Counted from the first letter of the stretch, positions 51,170 through 59,954 are shown. The stretch: DNA of 64,000 nucleotides from Streptomyces hygroscopicus (GCA_002021875.1 CP018627.1:4836001-4900000), one strand, 5' to 3'. The notes: generated from the letters alone by a model not told the origin. Numbers and translations are program-made.

Positions 51170-52156
51170 TCAGCGGGTCCAGCCGTCGACCTCCTTCAGG
51201 TACGCCGCCCGCGTCTCCTCGTCCAGGAAGGCGGCCTCGAAGGAGTTGCGGGCCAGGGTGCGCAGGGTGGTCTCGTCGAGGCCGAGCGCGTCCCGTATGG
51301 CGGTGAAGTTGTCGCCCACGTAGCCGCCGAAGTAGGCGGGGTCGTCGGAGTTGACCGTCACCAGCAGACCGGCGTCCAGCATCGCGGGCAGCGGATGGTC
51401 CTCCAGACGGTCCACGACGCGCAGCCGGACGTTCGACAGGGGGCAGACGGTCAGCGGGGTCCGGCCCGCGACCAGCCGGGCCACCAGCGCCTCGTCCTCC
51501 AGGCAGCGCACCCCGTGGTCGACGCGGTCCACGCCGAGGATGTCCAGCGCCTCCCACACATACGCGGGCGGCCCCTCCTCCCCCGCGTGCGCGACACACT
51601 TCAGCCCGGCCTCCCGCGCGAGCGCGTACACCTCGCGGAACTTCGACGGCGGATTCCCGACCTCCGCCGAGTCCAGGCCGACGGCGGCGATCCGGTCCAG
51701 GTGGGGGCGGGCCGCCTCGAAGGTCGCCAGGGCCGATTCGGCGCTCTCGTCGCGCAGGAAGCACATGATCAGGCGCGTGGTGATGCCGTACGTCCCCGGC
51801 GCCGCGTCCAGCGCGCGGGCGATCCCGCGGATAACCGTGTCGATCTCGACGCCGCGCGCGGTGTGCGCCTGCGGGTCGAAGAAGATCTCGGCATGGCGCA
51901 CACCCTGCGCACGGGCGCGGGCGAGATACGCGTGGGTGAGGTCGGCGAAGTCGTCCTCGGTGCGCAGCACGGTCATCAGCGCGTAGTACAGGTTCAGGAA
52001 GTCCTGCAGATCGCTGAAGGAGTACGCGGCCCGCAGCTCCTCCTGGGTGGCGTACGGCAGCTCGACCCCGTTGCGCTCGGCGAGCGCGAAGGCCAGATCG
52101 GGCTCCAGGGTGCCCTCGATGTGGAGATGGAGCTCTGCGGTGGGAATCGGGGGCAT
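51170..52156 (-). CDS. Adenosine/adenine deaminase
   Basis: 328 aa, amidohydrolase-fold deaminase. Zinc ligands in ELHLHIEGT (HxH) and KCVAHAGEEGP, catalytic Glu in the same HAGEE, and Asp pair in VTVNSDDPAYFGGYVGDN. The PAYFGGY ending is more typical of adenine deaminases (Aah1-like) than classical adenosine deaminases, so substrate is uncertain. Start at 52156 (MPPIPTAELHLH); the extended frame to 52444 crosses the divergent Uma2 gene. Purine salvage, cytoplasm. Confidence 0.9.
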   Translation of the reverse strand: MPPIPTAELHLHIEGTLEPDLAFALAERNGVELPYATQEELRAAYSFSDLQDFLNLYYALMTVLRTEDDFADLTHAYLARARAQGVRHAEIFFDPQAHTARGVEIDTVIRGIARALDAAPGTYGITTRLIMCFLRDESAESALATFEAARPHLDRIAAVGLDSAEVGNPPSKFREVYALAREAGLKCVAHAGEEGPPAYVWEALDILGVDRVDHGVRCLEDEALVARLVAGRTPLTVCPLSNVRLRVVDRLEDHPLPAMLDAGLLVTVNSDDPAYFGGYVGDNFTAIRDALGLDETTLRTLARNSFEAAFLDEETRAAYLKEVDGWTR

Positions 52157-52323
52157 GGAGGGGATCACCTGCTGGTCCTCGGTAGTGCGGAATGACTGGT
52201 CAAGGCTATGCGGGAACGGATGCATCACCCTTGTGGGGGTAATGCGAACGGAAGACGGATACCGCCGGAGGCCCGTCGCTACGGTGAGCGAGACAGTACG
52301 CTCCGTAGCAGATGGAGGACCCG

Positions 52324-52971
52324 GTGACCGCGATATTGGAGCGGCCGATGACCACAGAAGACGCACCGGCAGTCGAGGAGCCCCGAAAGGGGCCCCGCAC
52401 TGAGTTCGAGGAACTGCTTCGGACCACGGAAGAACTGGATACACCGGACGGCTACAAGGCCGAGCTCATCAGGGGGAAGATCGTCGTGTCGCCGTGGTCG
52501 AGGCCGTTTTACAAGCGGCACATGAGGTCACTGCGCCTGCAGCTCGCGCCCCATGTCCCCGAGGGCCATGACGCCGATACCTCCCCCTTTCTCTTCAGCT
52601 TCCCCACATCCGAGCGCGCCTACGGCCCGGATCTTCACGTCGCGGACCTGAAGGCGTTCGTGGGTGACGCGCGCCATGTGGACGGCGCGGCGCTGTCCCT
52701 CGTCGCCGAGCTCACGTCCGTCTCCACCCGGGATGTCGACTGGCAGGAGAAGCTCGAGGTCTACGGTCGCCATGTGCCGGTCTACCTCGTGCTCGACATG
52801 CAGACCGAAGAGATCACGGCCTTCTGGGACCCTTCGGACCACGGCTATCTCGCCCGCATGACGGTCCCGTTCGGCAAACCGCTGCCCATCCCCGCGCCGT
52901 TTGGCTTCGAGCTCGAGACAACCGATTTCGTGGATGAGCCCGAAGAGGACCAGGAGGAAACCGCCAAGTAA
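52324..52971 (+). CDS. Uma2-family (DUF820) putative endonuclease
   Basis: 215 aa. The GTG at 52324 has GGAGGA directly upstream, giving TAILERPMTTEDAP; the in-frame ATG 52312 would use that ribosome binding site as coding. PD-(D/E)xK-type motif: YGPDLHVADLK (Asp), LVAELTSVSTRDVDWQEKLEVY (Glu and Lys) and YLVLDMQTEEI. Uma2 proteins are abundant in Streptomyces; their nuclease role is inferred from the fold and not established. Confidence 0.88.
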   Translation: MTAILERPMTTEDAPAVEEPRKGPRTEFEELLRTTEELDTPDGYKAELIRGKIVVSPWSRPFYKRHMRSLRLQLAPHVPEGHDADTSPFLFSFPTSERAYGPDLHVADLKAFVGDARHVDGAALSLVAELTSVSTRDVDWQEKLEVYGRHVPVYLVLDMQTEEITAFWDPSDHGYLARMTVPFGKPLPIPAPFGFELETTDFVDEPEEDQEETAK

Positions 52972-53044
52972 CCCGACGCAACCGCCACCCCCTCTCCGGC
53001 GTCCCACAGCGCGACCGGATCGGTGATGCGGAGAGGGGGAGCGC

Positions 53045-53740
53045 ATGCTGGGGTGGGTGCGGGGGCGGTTGCCGCGGACGCGGCGGGGGTGGCGGCGGCT
53101 GGTGCAGGGGGGCGTCCTCGTCTGCGTACTGGCCCTGCTCCCCGCGACCTGGCTGCGGCTGAGCACGGACGACCGGATCCATACGGTCGCCGATGTGCCC
53201 TCGGCCCCGGTGGGGGTGGTCTTCGGGGCGGGGCTGTGGAACGGGGAGCCGTCGCCGTATCTGGCGCATCGGCTGGACGCCGCCGTGCGGCTCTACAAGG
53301 ACGGCAGGGTCCGTGCGCTGCTGGTCACCGGGGACAACAGCCGCCATGACTACGACGAACCGGACGCGATGCGCGCCTATCTCGTCAAGCGCGGGGTGCC
53401 GGACCGGCGGATCGTGAGCGACTTCGCGGGGTTCGACACCTGGGACTCCTGCAGCCGGGCCCGGCGGGTCTTCGGGGTGCACAAGGCGGTGCTGGTGAGC
53501 CAGGGGTTCCATGTGCGGCGGGCGCTGGCGCTGTGCGGGGCGGCGGGGATCGACGCGTACGGGGTCGCGGTCGACGAGCCGCACGACGTGACCTGGTACT
53601 TCGGTGGGACGCGGGAGGTCGTGGCGGCGGGCAAGGCGGCCCTGGACGCGGCGTTCGAGCCGGATCCGCACTTCCTGGGGCCGCGGGAGCGGGGGATCGA
53701 GCGGGCGCTGGCGGGGCGGGGAGCCGCCGGCTCCCGCTGA
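53045..53740 (+). CDS. SanA/YdcF-like (DUF218) membrane-anchored protein
   Basis: 231 aa. Basic N-terminus then one membrane helix (LVQGGVLVCVLALLPATWLRL). Extracytoplasmic DUF218 domain: VVFGAGLWNGEPSPYLAHRLDAAVRLYKDG, ALLVTGDNSRHDYDEPDAMRAYLVKRGVP and AVLVSQGFHVRRALALCGAAG. E. coli SanA affects envelope permeability to vancomycin; the biochemical activity is unknown. ATG with GGAGAGGGGAG upstream. Confidence 0.9.
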   Translation: MLGWVRGRLPRTRRGWRRLVQGGVLVCVLALLPATWLRLSTDDRIHTVADVPSAPVGVVFGAGLWNGEPSPYLAHRLDAAVRLYKDGRVRALLVTGDNSRHDYDEPDAMRAYLVKRGVPDRRIVSDFAGFDTWDSCSRARRVFGVHKAVLVSQGFHVRRALALCGAAGIDAYGVAVDEPHDVTWYFGGTREVVAAGKAALDAAFEPDPHFLGPRERGIERALAGRGAAGSR

Positions 53741-53786
53741 GCGGTCGGCCCAGCCCTCGCCCCCTGTCGCCGGTCGCCGGTCGCCG

Positions 53787-54110
53787 TCAGCCGATCGTCG
53801 TCTCCGACACCACCCACGCCAGATAGTCCTCGCTGCCGTTCACGATGGGCATCGCGATGACCTCTGGCGTCTCGTAGTCGTGCGCCTCGCGGATATGGGC
53901 CTCCAGCTCGTCGTAGCGCGCGGCGGTCGTCTTGAACAGCACCTGCCACTCGGCCGCCGTCTCGACCTCCCCCTCCCACCGGTACACGGATGTCACGGGC
54001 TGGCTGATCTGCGCACAGGCCGCCAGCCGGGCCTCGATCGCCCCGCGGGCCAGCGCCTCGGCCTTCTCGGGGGTGTCGGTGGTGGTCAGTACGGTCAGGT
54101 AGTCGGCCAC
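53787..54110 (-). CDS. cutA: CutA1 divalent-cation tolerance protein
   Basis: 107 aa from the GTG giving VADYLTVLTTTDTPEKAEALARGAIEARLAACAQI, the usual CutA start; an upstream GTG at 54131 would add seven residues. Ferredoxin-like trimer family; CYRW-type region SVYRWEGEVETAAEWQVLFKTT and C-terminal HDYETPEVIAMPI. The role in metal tolerance is indirect in characterised relatives. Confidence 0.93.
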   Translation of the reverse strand: MADYLTVLTTTDTPEKAEALARGAIEARLAACAQISQPVTSVYRWEGEVETAAEWQVLFKTTAARYDELEAHIREAHDYETPEVIAMPIVNGSEDYLAWVVSETTIG

Positions 54111-54234
54111 TGCTGCGGTACCTCTCTCCACGGCGCGGTCGTACGGCGCGGCTGCGAACTGGCGCCCACCACGCTAGCCGGTGAGGATTGAGGGAACCCG
54201 CCGACGATCAGACCGGACCGATCGAGGGGCACTC

Positions 54235-54594
54235 ATGGATGACCTCACCACGCTCGCGCGCCACCATCTGGACCAGGCCAAGGCCGATCCGCACGGGCGC
54301 AGCGCACATCTGTTCCTGCACGACGGCCCGCTGCGGCAGAGCGTGATCGCCATGGTCTCCGGCTGCGAGCTCGATGAGCACAACGCTCCTCCGGCGGCCA
54401 GTCTCCAGGTGCTGCACGGGCATGTACGGCTGACCGGCGGCGGTGACCGGTTGGATCTCATCGCGGGCCAGGTGCAGGAGATCCCGCATGAGCGGCACGG
54501 GTTGCGGGCGTTGGAGGACTCGGTGGTGCTGCTGACCGCCGTGACCGCCACACAGGGCTGCCCCACCCCCTACGAGGACGCGGCCACCGCCTGA
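54235..54594 (+). CDS. Small cupin-domain protein
   Basis: 119 aa single cupin barrel: SGCELDEHNAPPAASLQVLHGHVRLTGGGDRLDLIAGQVQEIPHERHGLRALEDSVVLLTAV. His residues in DEHN and PHERHG are at metal positions. ATG with GAGGGG six bases upstream. Function unassigned. It ends seven bases from the convergent TIGR04222 gene. Confidence 0.87.
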   Translation: MDDLTTLARHHLDQAKADPHGRSAHLFLHDGPLRQSVIAMVSGCELDEHNAPPAASLQVLHGHVRLTGGGDRLDLIAGQVQEIPHERHGLRALEDSVVLLTAVTATQGCPTPYEDAATA

Positions 54595-54601
54595 CGGCGA
54601 C

Positions 54602-55330
54602 CTAGTCGCTGCCGCCCCCGCCACCACCGCCGCCGCAGGAGTGGTGGCCGCCGCCGTGGCTACCACCGTGGTCGCCACCGTGGCTACCACCGTGGCCTCC
54701 GCCATGCTCGTCGCCCCACGAGTGCGTCTCGTAGAAGGACTCGTGGTCGGGGTAACCGGGGTCGTAGGCGATGAGGACGTGCCGCTCCCAGTAGGCCGGA
54801 TCGCCGTTCGGGATGGGTATCGCCGCGCTGACGGCCTTGCGCCGCACCGGCTCCGGGAGGACGACGGGTCCGTAGAAGACGTACGAGGGAAGCGCCCCCT
54901 CCCGCACGGCCGCTTCGACCCGGCGTCGGCCCGTGCGGGTGGGGCGGCCCCGGAGGCGGGTGAGCAGACCGCCGGAGGCGAGCCGGTCCCGGATCGCCTC
55001 CAGCTCGGGCCCGTGGAGCAGCGTGGGGACCACATGGTCCACCGGCTTCGGGCGGGGGCACAGCGCGATGAGCGCGCGTTCGACCGGGTGCTCGGCCTCC
55101 CCCGCCTTGGCGTGTATCCGGGAGCGCCGGAGGGTGATCGCGTCCCGCTCCTGAAGCGCTATCAGGAGGGTCTGGATCACCCACCGCCGCCCGCCCACCA
55201 GATAGGCGATGTCATAGAGGTCATGGAGGTCATGGAGGTCATGGAGGTCATGGAGGTCATAGAGGTTCGGCGCCTGGCCCGCCGCCTCCTGTGGCTCCGC
55301 CGAAGCGGGGCGTCTGAATATGGCCCACAT
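54602..55330 (-). CDS. TIGR04222-domain protein with DLH repeat and His/Gly-rich tail
   Basis: 242 aa from MWAIFRRP. Near residue 24-40 is a DLHDLHDLHDLHDLYD run made by a 9-bp repeat, leading into DIAYLVGGRRWVIQTLLIALQERDAITL, the TIGR04222 signature. It continues through EHPVERALIAL and ends in a striking HGGGHGGSHGGDHGGSHGGGHHSCGGGG tail that could bind metal. Most family members have membrane helices; none is evident here. The full annotated start could also be 55378. Function unknown. Confidence 0.75.
   Translation of the reverse strand: MWAIFRRPASAEPQEAAGQAPNLYDLHDLHDLHDLHDLYDIAYLVGGRRWVIQTLLIALQERDAITLRRSRIHAKAGEAEHPVERALIALCPRPKPVDHVVPTLLHGPELEAIRDRLASGGLLTRLRGRPTRTGRRRVEAAVREGALPSYVFYGPVVLPEPVRRKAVSAAIPIPNGDPAYWERHVLIAYDPGYPDHESFYETHSWGDEHGGGHGGSHGGDHGGSHGGGHHSCGGGGGGGGSD
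55212..55262. repeat. 9-bp in-frame tandem repeat
   Basis: GAGGTCATG repeated about five times with single-base variants; encodes the DLH run of the TIGR04222 protein. Confidence 0.88.
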
Positions 55331-55481
55331 CGGAATGCCCCCGTCCATCCACGTCGATCCATGTCCATCCGAGTCCATCCGAGTCCATCCGAACTACTCA
55401 CTTACCGTCAGTTTTGTCCTTCTGAACGGTGATGAACCCGGATCGACGTGGTTTCAGAGCGGGATTTGAGCTTTCCCGCCC

Positions 55482-58139
55482 TTATCCGGACGGGGTCGTG
55501 ACGGACACCTCGGCGGACGGGCCGGTGCTGGTGGCCGTCAGGGCCGCGATCGAGAAGGTGTACGCGGTGGATGGGCGCAGCTTGCCGATCACCCGCAGCA
55601 TGCCCTTGGCCCGGGGCTGGGCGACCAGGACGTCGCGGCCGGTCACGGTGACGGTGCGGCCGTCGGAGACGGTGATCCGGTAGCCGATGACGGGGGTGTC
55701 GCCGGTGGTCTTGGGCGGCGTCCAGGACAGCCTGGCGGCCGTGGCCTCCGCGTTGACCTTCACGCCGGTGGAGACGGCGGGCAGGGCGCCGGAGCCGTCG
55801 GCGGTGGGCGTGACGGGGGCGGCGGGCAGCGACCTCTCGCTCTGCCCCACCCGGTTGCGGGCCGTGACGGTCACCGTGTACGGCGTGCCGTTGGTGAGCC
55901 CGTCGACCACCGCGTACGCGGTGCGCTTGTAGCGCGCCGCCGGGACGGTGGTGGAGACGGTGTGGGTGCCGTTGGTGGCGGTGACGGTGTACGAGGTGAC
56001 CGGGGACCCGCCATCGACGTACGACGGGTTCCAGGTGACGTACGCCGAGCCGTCCGCCGCGAAGTCGCCCACGCGGGTGGGTGCTTCGGGTACGGAGCGG
56101 GTGGCGAACGTGCGGCCGAGCAGCCCTTGGTAGCGGGGTTCGAGACCGGCCGCGGCCACGATGCCCGCCGGTGCCTTCGAGGGGTCGGCCAGGATGTGAT
56201 TGCCGGACGTCACCACGCCCTTGTCGTTGCCGTCGCGGTCGCCCTGCTCCCAGTAGTTGCCGACGATGCGGGTCGGGTCGTTGTTGCCGAGGTTGTCGCG
56301 GTAGTCGACGTGTGCGCTGAGGACGTTGGCCTGGGCGCCGTAGAGGACGTTGCCCTCTACCGTGACGTAGGTGCAGCCGTTATCGGTGTAGATGGTCCGG
56401 CCCAGCCCCCATCCGTCGTGGATGACATTGCCGGTGATCTTCTCGCCGTTGTCGAGGGAACTGCCGGTGAGGCCCTGGGTGTAGACGCCCGCGCCGTCGT
56501 CGAGGGCCTGCATGTAGTCGAAGATGAGGTTGTTGGCCACCGAGTTGTCGTGCGACACATTGGCGGTGGCCGGTTTGCCGATCTTGTCGGGCCAGCCGCC
56601 CCAGCCCATGGAGATCGCCGAGTAGCCGACATGGTCGATCTGGTTGTGGGCGATGGTGTTGTTCTGGGTGTAGCCGTTGAGGATGGCGACACCGCCGTGG
56701 TACTCGCGGGGCAGCGCGTAGAGGTGGTTGTTCGTCACCGACACCTTGCGGGTGAGGTCGGCGTCGCTGCCGGGCCGGGGGGCGTCGACCCCGCCGATCT
56801 CCATGCCGTTGCCGGAGATGTCGGTGAAGACGTTGCCGCGCACGGTGGTGTTCTGTGTTCCGGTGCCGAGTTCGAGCCCGGCCGCGCCGAGGTGGACGAA
56901 GGCGTTGTCGGAGAACTCCAGGTCGCGGCCGTGGCTGATGGCCACGTTGCCGGGCATCCTGTTCCAGGACGCGTACGGGCAGGTGCCGCCCGGGGTGTAT
57001 TCGCACAGCCCCTGGGTCTTCCAGCCCTCCGCGCCGGTCACCGTGTAGCCCGCCTGCACCTCGGAGAAGCCCTCGGGTGAGGAGGGGGTGAGCCAGGTGG
57101 CGTACGAGAACTGGATGCCTCGCAGGGCGATGTCGCGCAGTGGCGCGCTTCCGGTGCCCCGCCCGTCGACCAGCTTCTCCAGGACCGGCGCCTCCACATC
57201 CGCGGTGCGCGGGTTCTCCCCGGAGCGCGGGCGGTAGTAGACGGTGCGGGTGTGCCGGTCGAGGTACCACTCTCCGGGCTGGTCGAGGACCTCGTAGGCG
57301 TTCTCGACATAGCCGGGCAGTGCGTCACTGGTGAGCTTGCCGGGGCCGACCATGTTGATGCTGCGGCCGGGGATGTCGGGGAACTCCACGCGCTTGGTGG
57401 AGTTGTCCCAGCACGGCTGGGCCATGGTGACGGTGGTGCCGGTCATCGAGCCGATCGGGCAGCGCGGTTCGGTCCAGGGGCCGAGGCCGTACTGCTGGAC
57501 GTTCCACAGCGCCTCACCGCTGGGGTAGACGAACTCGATGTCCGACGGATTGCGCCAGCGGGCGAGGGTGTCGGCGGACGCGGTGTAGCCGGTGGCGGTG
57601 GACTTGAGCGTCACCGGTATCGGCCCGCGCGCCCGCTGGGCGCGGACGCCGTTCACGTACAGCTGCCGGGTGTTGTCCAGCCCGGCGGGCGCGGGCGCCG
57701 ACCACAGCCCGGACCTGTCTTTGACCGGCTTCCAGTGCTGGACGGCCCGGCCGCCGCTGAACACGGTGCCCTTGCTGCCCTGCCAGATGACGCGGTGCCC
57801 ATTGCCCCCGGAGTCACGGGAGTCGAGGACGAGCGGGCGGGCGAGGCGGTACGTACCCGGCGCGAGGTGCACCGTGAGGTCGGCGGCGAGCCGGTCGGTG
57901 CGCTGCCGTACGAGGTCGCGGGCGCGCTCGGGGGTGCGGACTGGGGCGGTGCGGGTGCCGGGCGCGCGGTCGTCGCCGTTCGGCGCGACATACACATCGG
58001 GGGCGGGGCGAGGCGCCCGTGCGACGGCGTCGGCGGTGCCGCCGACGGCGGCGCCGAGCGTGGCGAGGACGGCCGCGACGGCGGCGAATCTGGGGGCCTT
58101 GCGGGCGGTCCGGGTGCGTGAGCGTACGTACTCCGACAT
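55482..58139 (-). CDS. Large secreted right-handed parallel beta-helix protein with two fibronectin type III domains
   Basis: 885 aa from ATG 58139, which has GGGAGGG five bases upstream; the frame to 58238 adds no signal. Signal peptide near residues 20-45 (AAVAAVLATLGAAVGGTADA). N-terminal DVYVAPNGDDRAPGTRTAPVRTPERA starts a pectin-lyase-like beta-helix. PbH1 turns run to ~residue 660 (VHLGAAGLELGTGTQNTTVRGNVFTDISGNGMEIGG, NHLYALPREYHGGVAI). Two FN3 modules follow (VPEAPTRVGDFAADGSAYVTW..., AVSTGVKVNAEATAARLSWTPP). Related beta-helix enzymes are lyases or glycosidases; the active site cannot be identified here. Confidence 0.86.
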   Translation of the reverse strand: MSEYVRSRTRTARKAPRFAAVAAVLATLGAAVGGTADAVARAPRPAPDVYVAPNGDDRAPGTRTAPVRTPERARDLVRQRTDRLAADLTVHLAPGTYRLARPLVLDSRDSGGNGHRVIWQGSKGTVFSGGRAVQHWKPVKDRSGLWSAPAPAGLDNTRQLYVNGVRAQRARGPIPVTLKSTATGYTASADTLARWRNPSDIEFVYPSGEALWNVQQYGLGPWTEPRCPIGSMTGTTVTMAQPCWDNSTKRVEFPDIPGRSINMVGPGKLTSDALPGYVENAYEVLDQPGEWYLDRHTRTVYYRPRSGENPRTADVEAPVLEKLVDGRGTGSAPLRDIALRGIQFSYATWLTPSSPEGFSEVQAGYTVTGAEGWKTQGLCEYTPGGTCPYASWNRMPGNVAISHGRDLEFSDNAFVHLGAAGLELGTGTQNTTVRGNVFTDISGNGMEIGGVDAPRPGSDADLTRKVSVTNNHLYALPREYHGGVAILNGYTQNNTIAHNQIDHVGYSAISMGWGGWPDKIGKPATANVSHDNSVANNLIFDYMQALDDGAGVYTQGLTGSSLDNGEKITGNVIHDGWGLGRTIYTDNGCTYVTVEGNVLYGAQANVLSAHVDYRDNLGNNDPTRIVGNYWEQGDRDGNDKGVVTSGNHILADPSKAPAGIVAAAGLEPRYQGLLGRTFATRSVPEAPTRVGDFAADGSAYVTWNPSYVDGGSPVTSYTVTATNGTHTVSTTVPAARYKRTAYAVVDGLTNGTPYTVTVTARNRVGQSERSLPAAPVTPTADGSGALPAVSTGVKVNAEATAARLSWTPPKTTGDTPVIGYRITVSDGRTVTVTGRDVLVAQPRAKGMLRVIGKLRPSTAYTFSIAALTATSTGPSAEVSVTTPSG

Positions 58140-58148
58140 GTCCCTCCC

Positions 58149-58195
58149 TGCGGAACCTTGCTGGAACCCTGTTGGAACCCTGCTGGAACTCGTGG
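58149..58195. repeat. 11-bp tandem repeat in the leader of the beta-helix gene
   Basis: Four copies of GGAACC(C/T)TG(C/T)T, the last degenerate, between the ribosome binding site and the likely promoter region of the minus-strand gene. Confidence 0.85.
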
Positions 58196-58380
58196 AGTGG
58201 CCCCGGGAAAGGTAGGATCTATAAGAGGAACACGTCAATATAGGTGGCAGAATCCGCCTCGCTTCGCCCCTATGGCATCAATTCATTGGATCTATCGGCC
58301 TGGTGTTGACCCCATGAGCGGGGGCGGGAGCACCGGCCACCGCCGACGCTCCCGCCCCCGCCCAACCGCCCGACGGTGCG

Positions 58381-59043
58381 TCAGGACACCGTGTCGTGCA
58401 GGACGGCGAACCGGCCGCGGGCCTCGTCGTCCTCCGACAGCCGCCAGCCCGCGCTGACATGGCCCCGGACCCCGGCCGTCTCCGCACCGGACTCCGGACG
58501 CAGAACGCGCGTCACCTGGAGAACGACCCCGTCGCCCACCAGCAGGCGGGTGCCGTCCGGCCCGTTGGCGACGGCCGACGCCTCGGCGACCCCGGCCGGG
58601 ACCTCGAACCCGGCGCCGGTCACCTCGGCGGTGACGGAGGGGTCGGGGGTGTCGGACAGGCTCTGCGCCTGCGGTTCGGCGCGGCCCTGGAGGAGCGCGA
58701 GCAACTGGCTCACGAGCACCGCGTCGTGCGCCCCGTCGTAGACCCACCGCTGCCCCAGCACCCCGTGCTCGGTCGTGCCGATGAGGGCCTGCCCGGCTCC
58801 GGCGAGCGGCGCCGCGCGGTAGGTCATCGGTACGTGGTACCAGGCGGGCCGATCACCGGCGTCGTCCCGCACCACCATGAACTCGATCCCCACCTCGCCC
58901 TCGGGGTCGTCGAGCCGGAAGCCACCGGCCTTGGACAGCTCCGGCGCGCGCTGGGCGGCGGCGTACCACGGCTGCCCGGGCAGCCAGGCCGTGAGCAGCT
59001 CCACCTTGGTCGGACTCATCGTGGTCTTGTGAATGATCGACAT
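58381..59043 (-). CDS. Maltokinase N-terminal-cap-like domain protein
   Basis: 220 aa. WLPGQPWYAAAQRAPELSKAGGFRLDDPEGEVGIEFMVVRDDAG, then YHVPMTYRAAPL and the strongly diagnostic GTTEHGVLGQRWVYDGAHDAVLVSQLLALLQG. This is the cap domain that precedes maltokinase (Mak/Pep2) catalytic domains; here the kinase domain is absent, as in several stand-alone actinobacterial relatives. The C-terminal ~90 residues are beta-rich. Role unknown, possibly glucan or trehalose metabolism related. Confidence 0.85.
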   Translation of the reverse strand: MSIIHKTTMSPTKVELLTAWLPGQPWYAAAQRAPELSKAGGFRLDDPEGEVGIEFMVVRDDAGDRPAWYHVPMTYRAAPLAGAGQALIGTTEHGVLGQRWVYDGAHDAVLVSQLLALLQGRAEPQAQSLSDTPDPSVTAEVTGAGFEVPAGVAEASAVANGPDGTRLLVGDGVVLQVTRVLRPESGAETAGVRGHVSAGWRLSEDDEARGRFAVLHDTVS

Positions 59044-59152
59044 GACGGGAGAACACCGTGCCCCGGCGTGTGCTTCCCACGGAACGCGCGAGGGCCCGGC
59101 GCGCCATGCGCGCCGGGCCGCCGGCCGATCCCCCCACGGGCCGGCCGGTGGT

Positions 59153-59788
59153 TCAGGAGCGGGTCGCCCCGACCGCCGCGCTCGTCGCGTCCGCGGACCG
59201 GTCGTCGGCGCGGTGCGCTTCCTTGATCACCACGATCTTGCAGGTCTTGGACGGCTTACCGGGCTTGGCCGGCTCACCGGGCCTGGTCGGCTTGCCCGGC
59301 TTGGTCGGCGTCGTGGGGCGGGCGGGAACGGCGGAGTCGTCGTCCTTGGTCCCGGCCTTGCCCTTGATGATGACGACCGTGCACACCTTGCCGGGCTTGC
59401 CCGGGAAGGCGGGGATGGTGGGGATGGCGCAGACGTCGCCGTGCCCGCGGGCACCGTCCTTCGGCGCCACGGTGACCTTCTTGTCGTCGGCCCTGACCGT
59501 CCCGGTGGCCTTGCCCACCTCGGTCAGCCCGACCGCCTTGGCGGACTTGGCGGACTTGGCGGGCTTGGCCGGCTTGACGGCCTTGGCGCCCGGCACCGCC
59601 CGGCAGATGGTCGTGTCGCTGGGCTTCGACTTCGCATTGGAGGCGGAGGCCGACGCCGAGGAGTGGGACGAGGACGAAGCCGAGGCGGGGACCGCGGCCC
59701 CCAGCGCCAGGGCACCGGCCGCCATGGCGAGCACGACACCGCGCCGCTTCGCGGTCGTGGCCCGGGGCAGGAAATGAGACATGGGCAC
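59153..59788 (-). CDS. Secreted hypothetical protein, Pro/Lys/Gly-rich
   Basis: 211 aa. Signal peptide: RRGVVLAMAAGALALGAAVPASA. The mature protein is Ser-rich and then periodic (VKPAKPAKSAKSAKAV; GKPTRPGEPAKPGKPSKTC), with two similar VC(T/A)VVIIKGKAG / CKIVVIKEA segments and four Cys (two possible disulfides). AAGGAG lies four bases before the GTG (59788) and ten before an ATG (59782), so either start is possible. No family recognised. Divergent from the regulator at 59955. Confidence 0.7.
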   Translation of the reverse strand: MPMSHFLPRATTAKRRGVVLAMAAGALALGAAVPASASSSSHSSASASASNAKSKPSDTTICRAVPGAKAVKPAKPAKSAKSAKAVGLTEVGKATGTVRADDKKVTVAPKDGARGHGDVCAIPTIPAFPGKPGKVCTVVIIKGKAGTKDDDSAVPARPTTPTKPGKPTRPGEPAKPGKPSKTCKIVVIKEAHRADDRSADATSAAVGATRS

Positions 59789-59867
59789 AGCTCTCCTTCA
59801 TTCGGGGAGTGGAACCGGCTGCCGAAGGACCCTTGATCCGTCGGCGCACTCACCGTGGCGCACCGAT

Positions 59868-59931
59868 GCTGAGTCCTCGCTGAACCGCCTGAGGCCCCGC
59901 TGAAACCGGTGCCGGTTCAGCGGGGCCTCAG
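59868..59931. promoter_or_regulatory. Direct repeats and long inverted repeat upstream of the response regulator
   Basis: GCTGAG and GCTGAA recur at 59868 and 59879 (11 bp apart). Then a near-perfect inverted repeat, CTGAGGCCCCGCTGAAACCGG against CCGGTTCAGCGGGGCCTCAG (59889-59931), has only one extra base and a 2-nt centre. It ends 23 bp before the regulator start in a divergent gap. It may be an OmpR-type autoregulatory site or a 5' hairpin. Confidence 0.5.
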
Positions 59932-59954
59932 CTTGCCCATGCCATCCTGACCGC

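Noticed and set aside
51128..51170. Terminator between nasA and the deaminase gene
   Set aside because: GCTGAGGGC recurs as direct rather than inverted copies; the stem is too imperfect to call.
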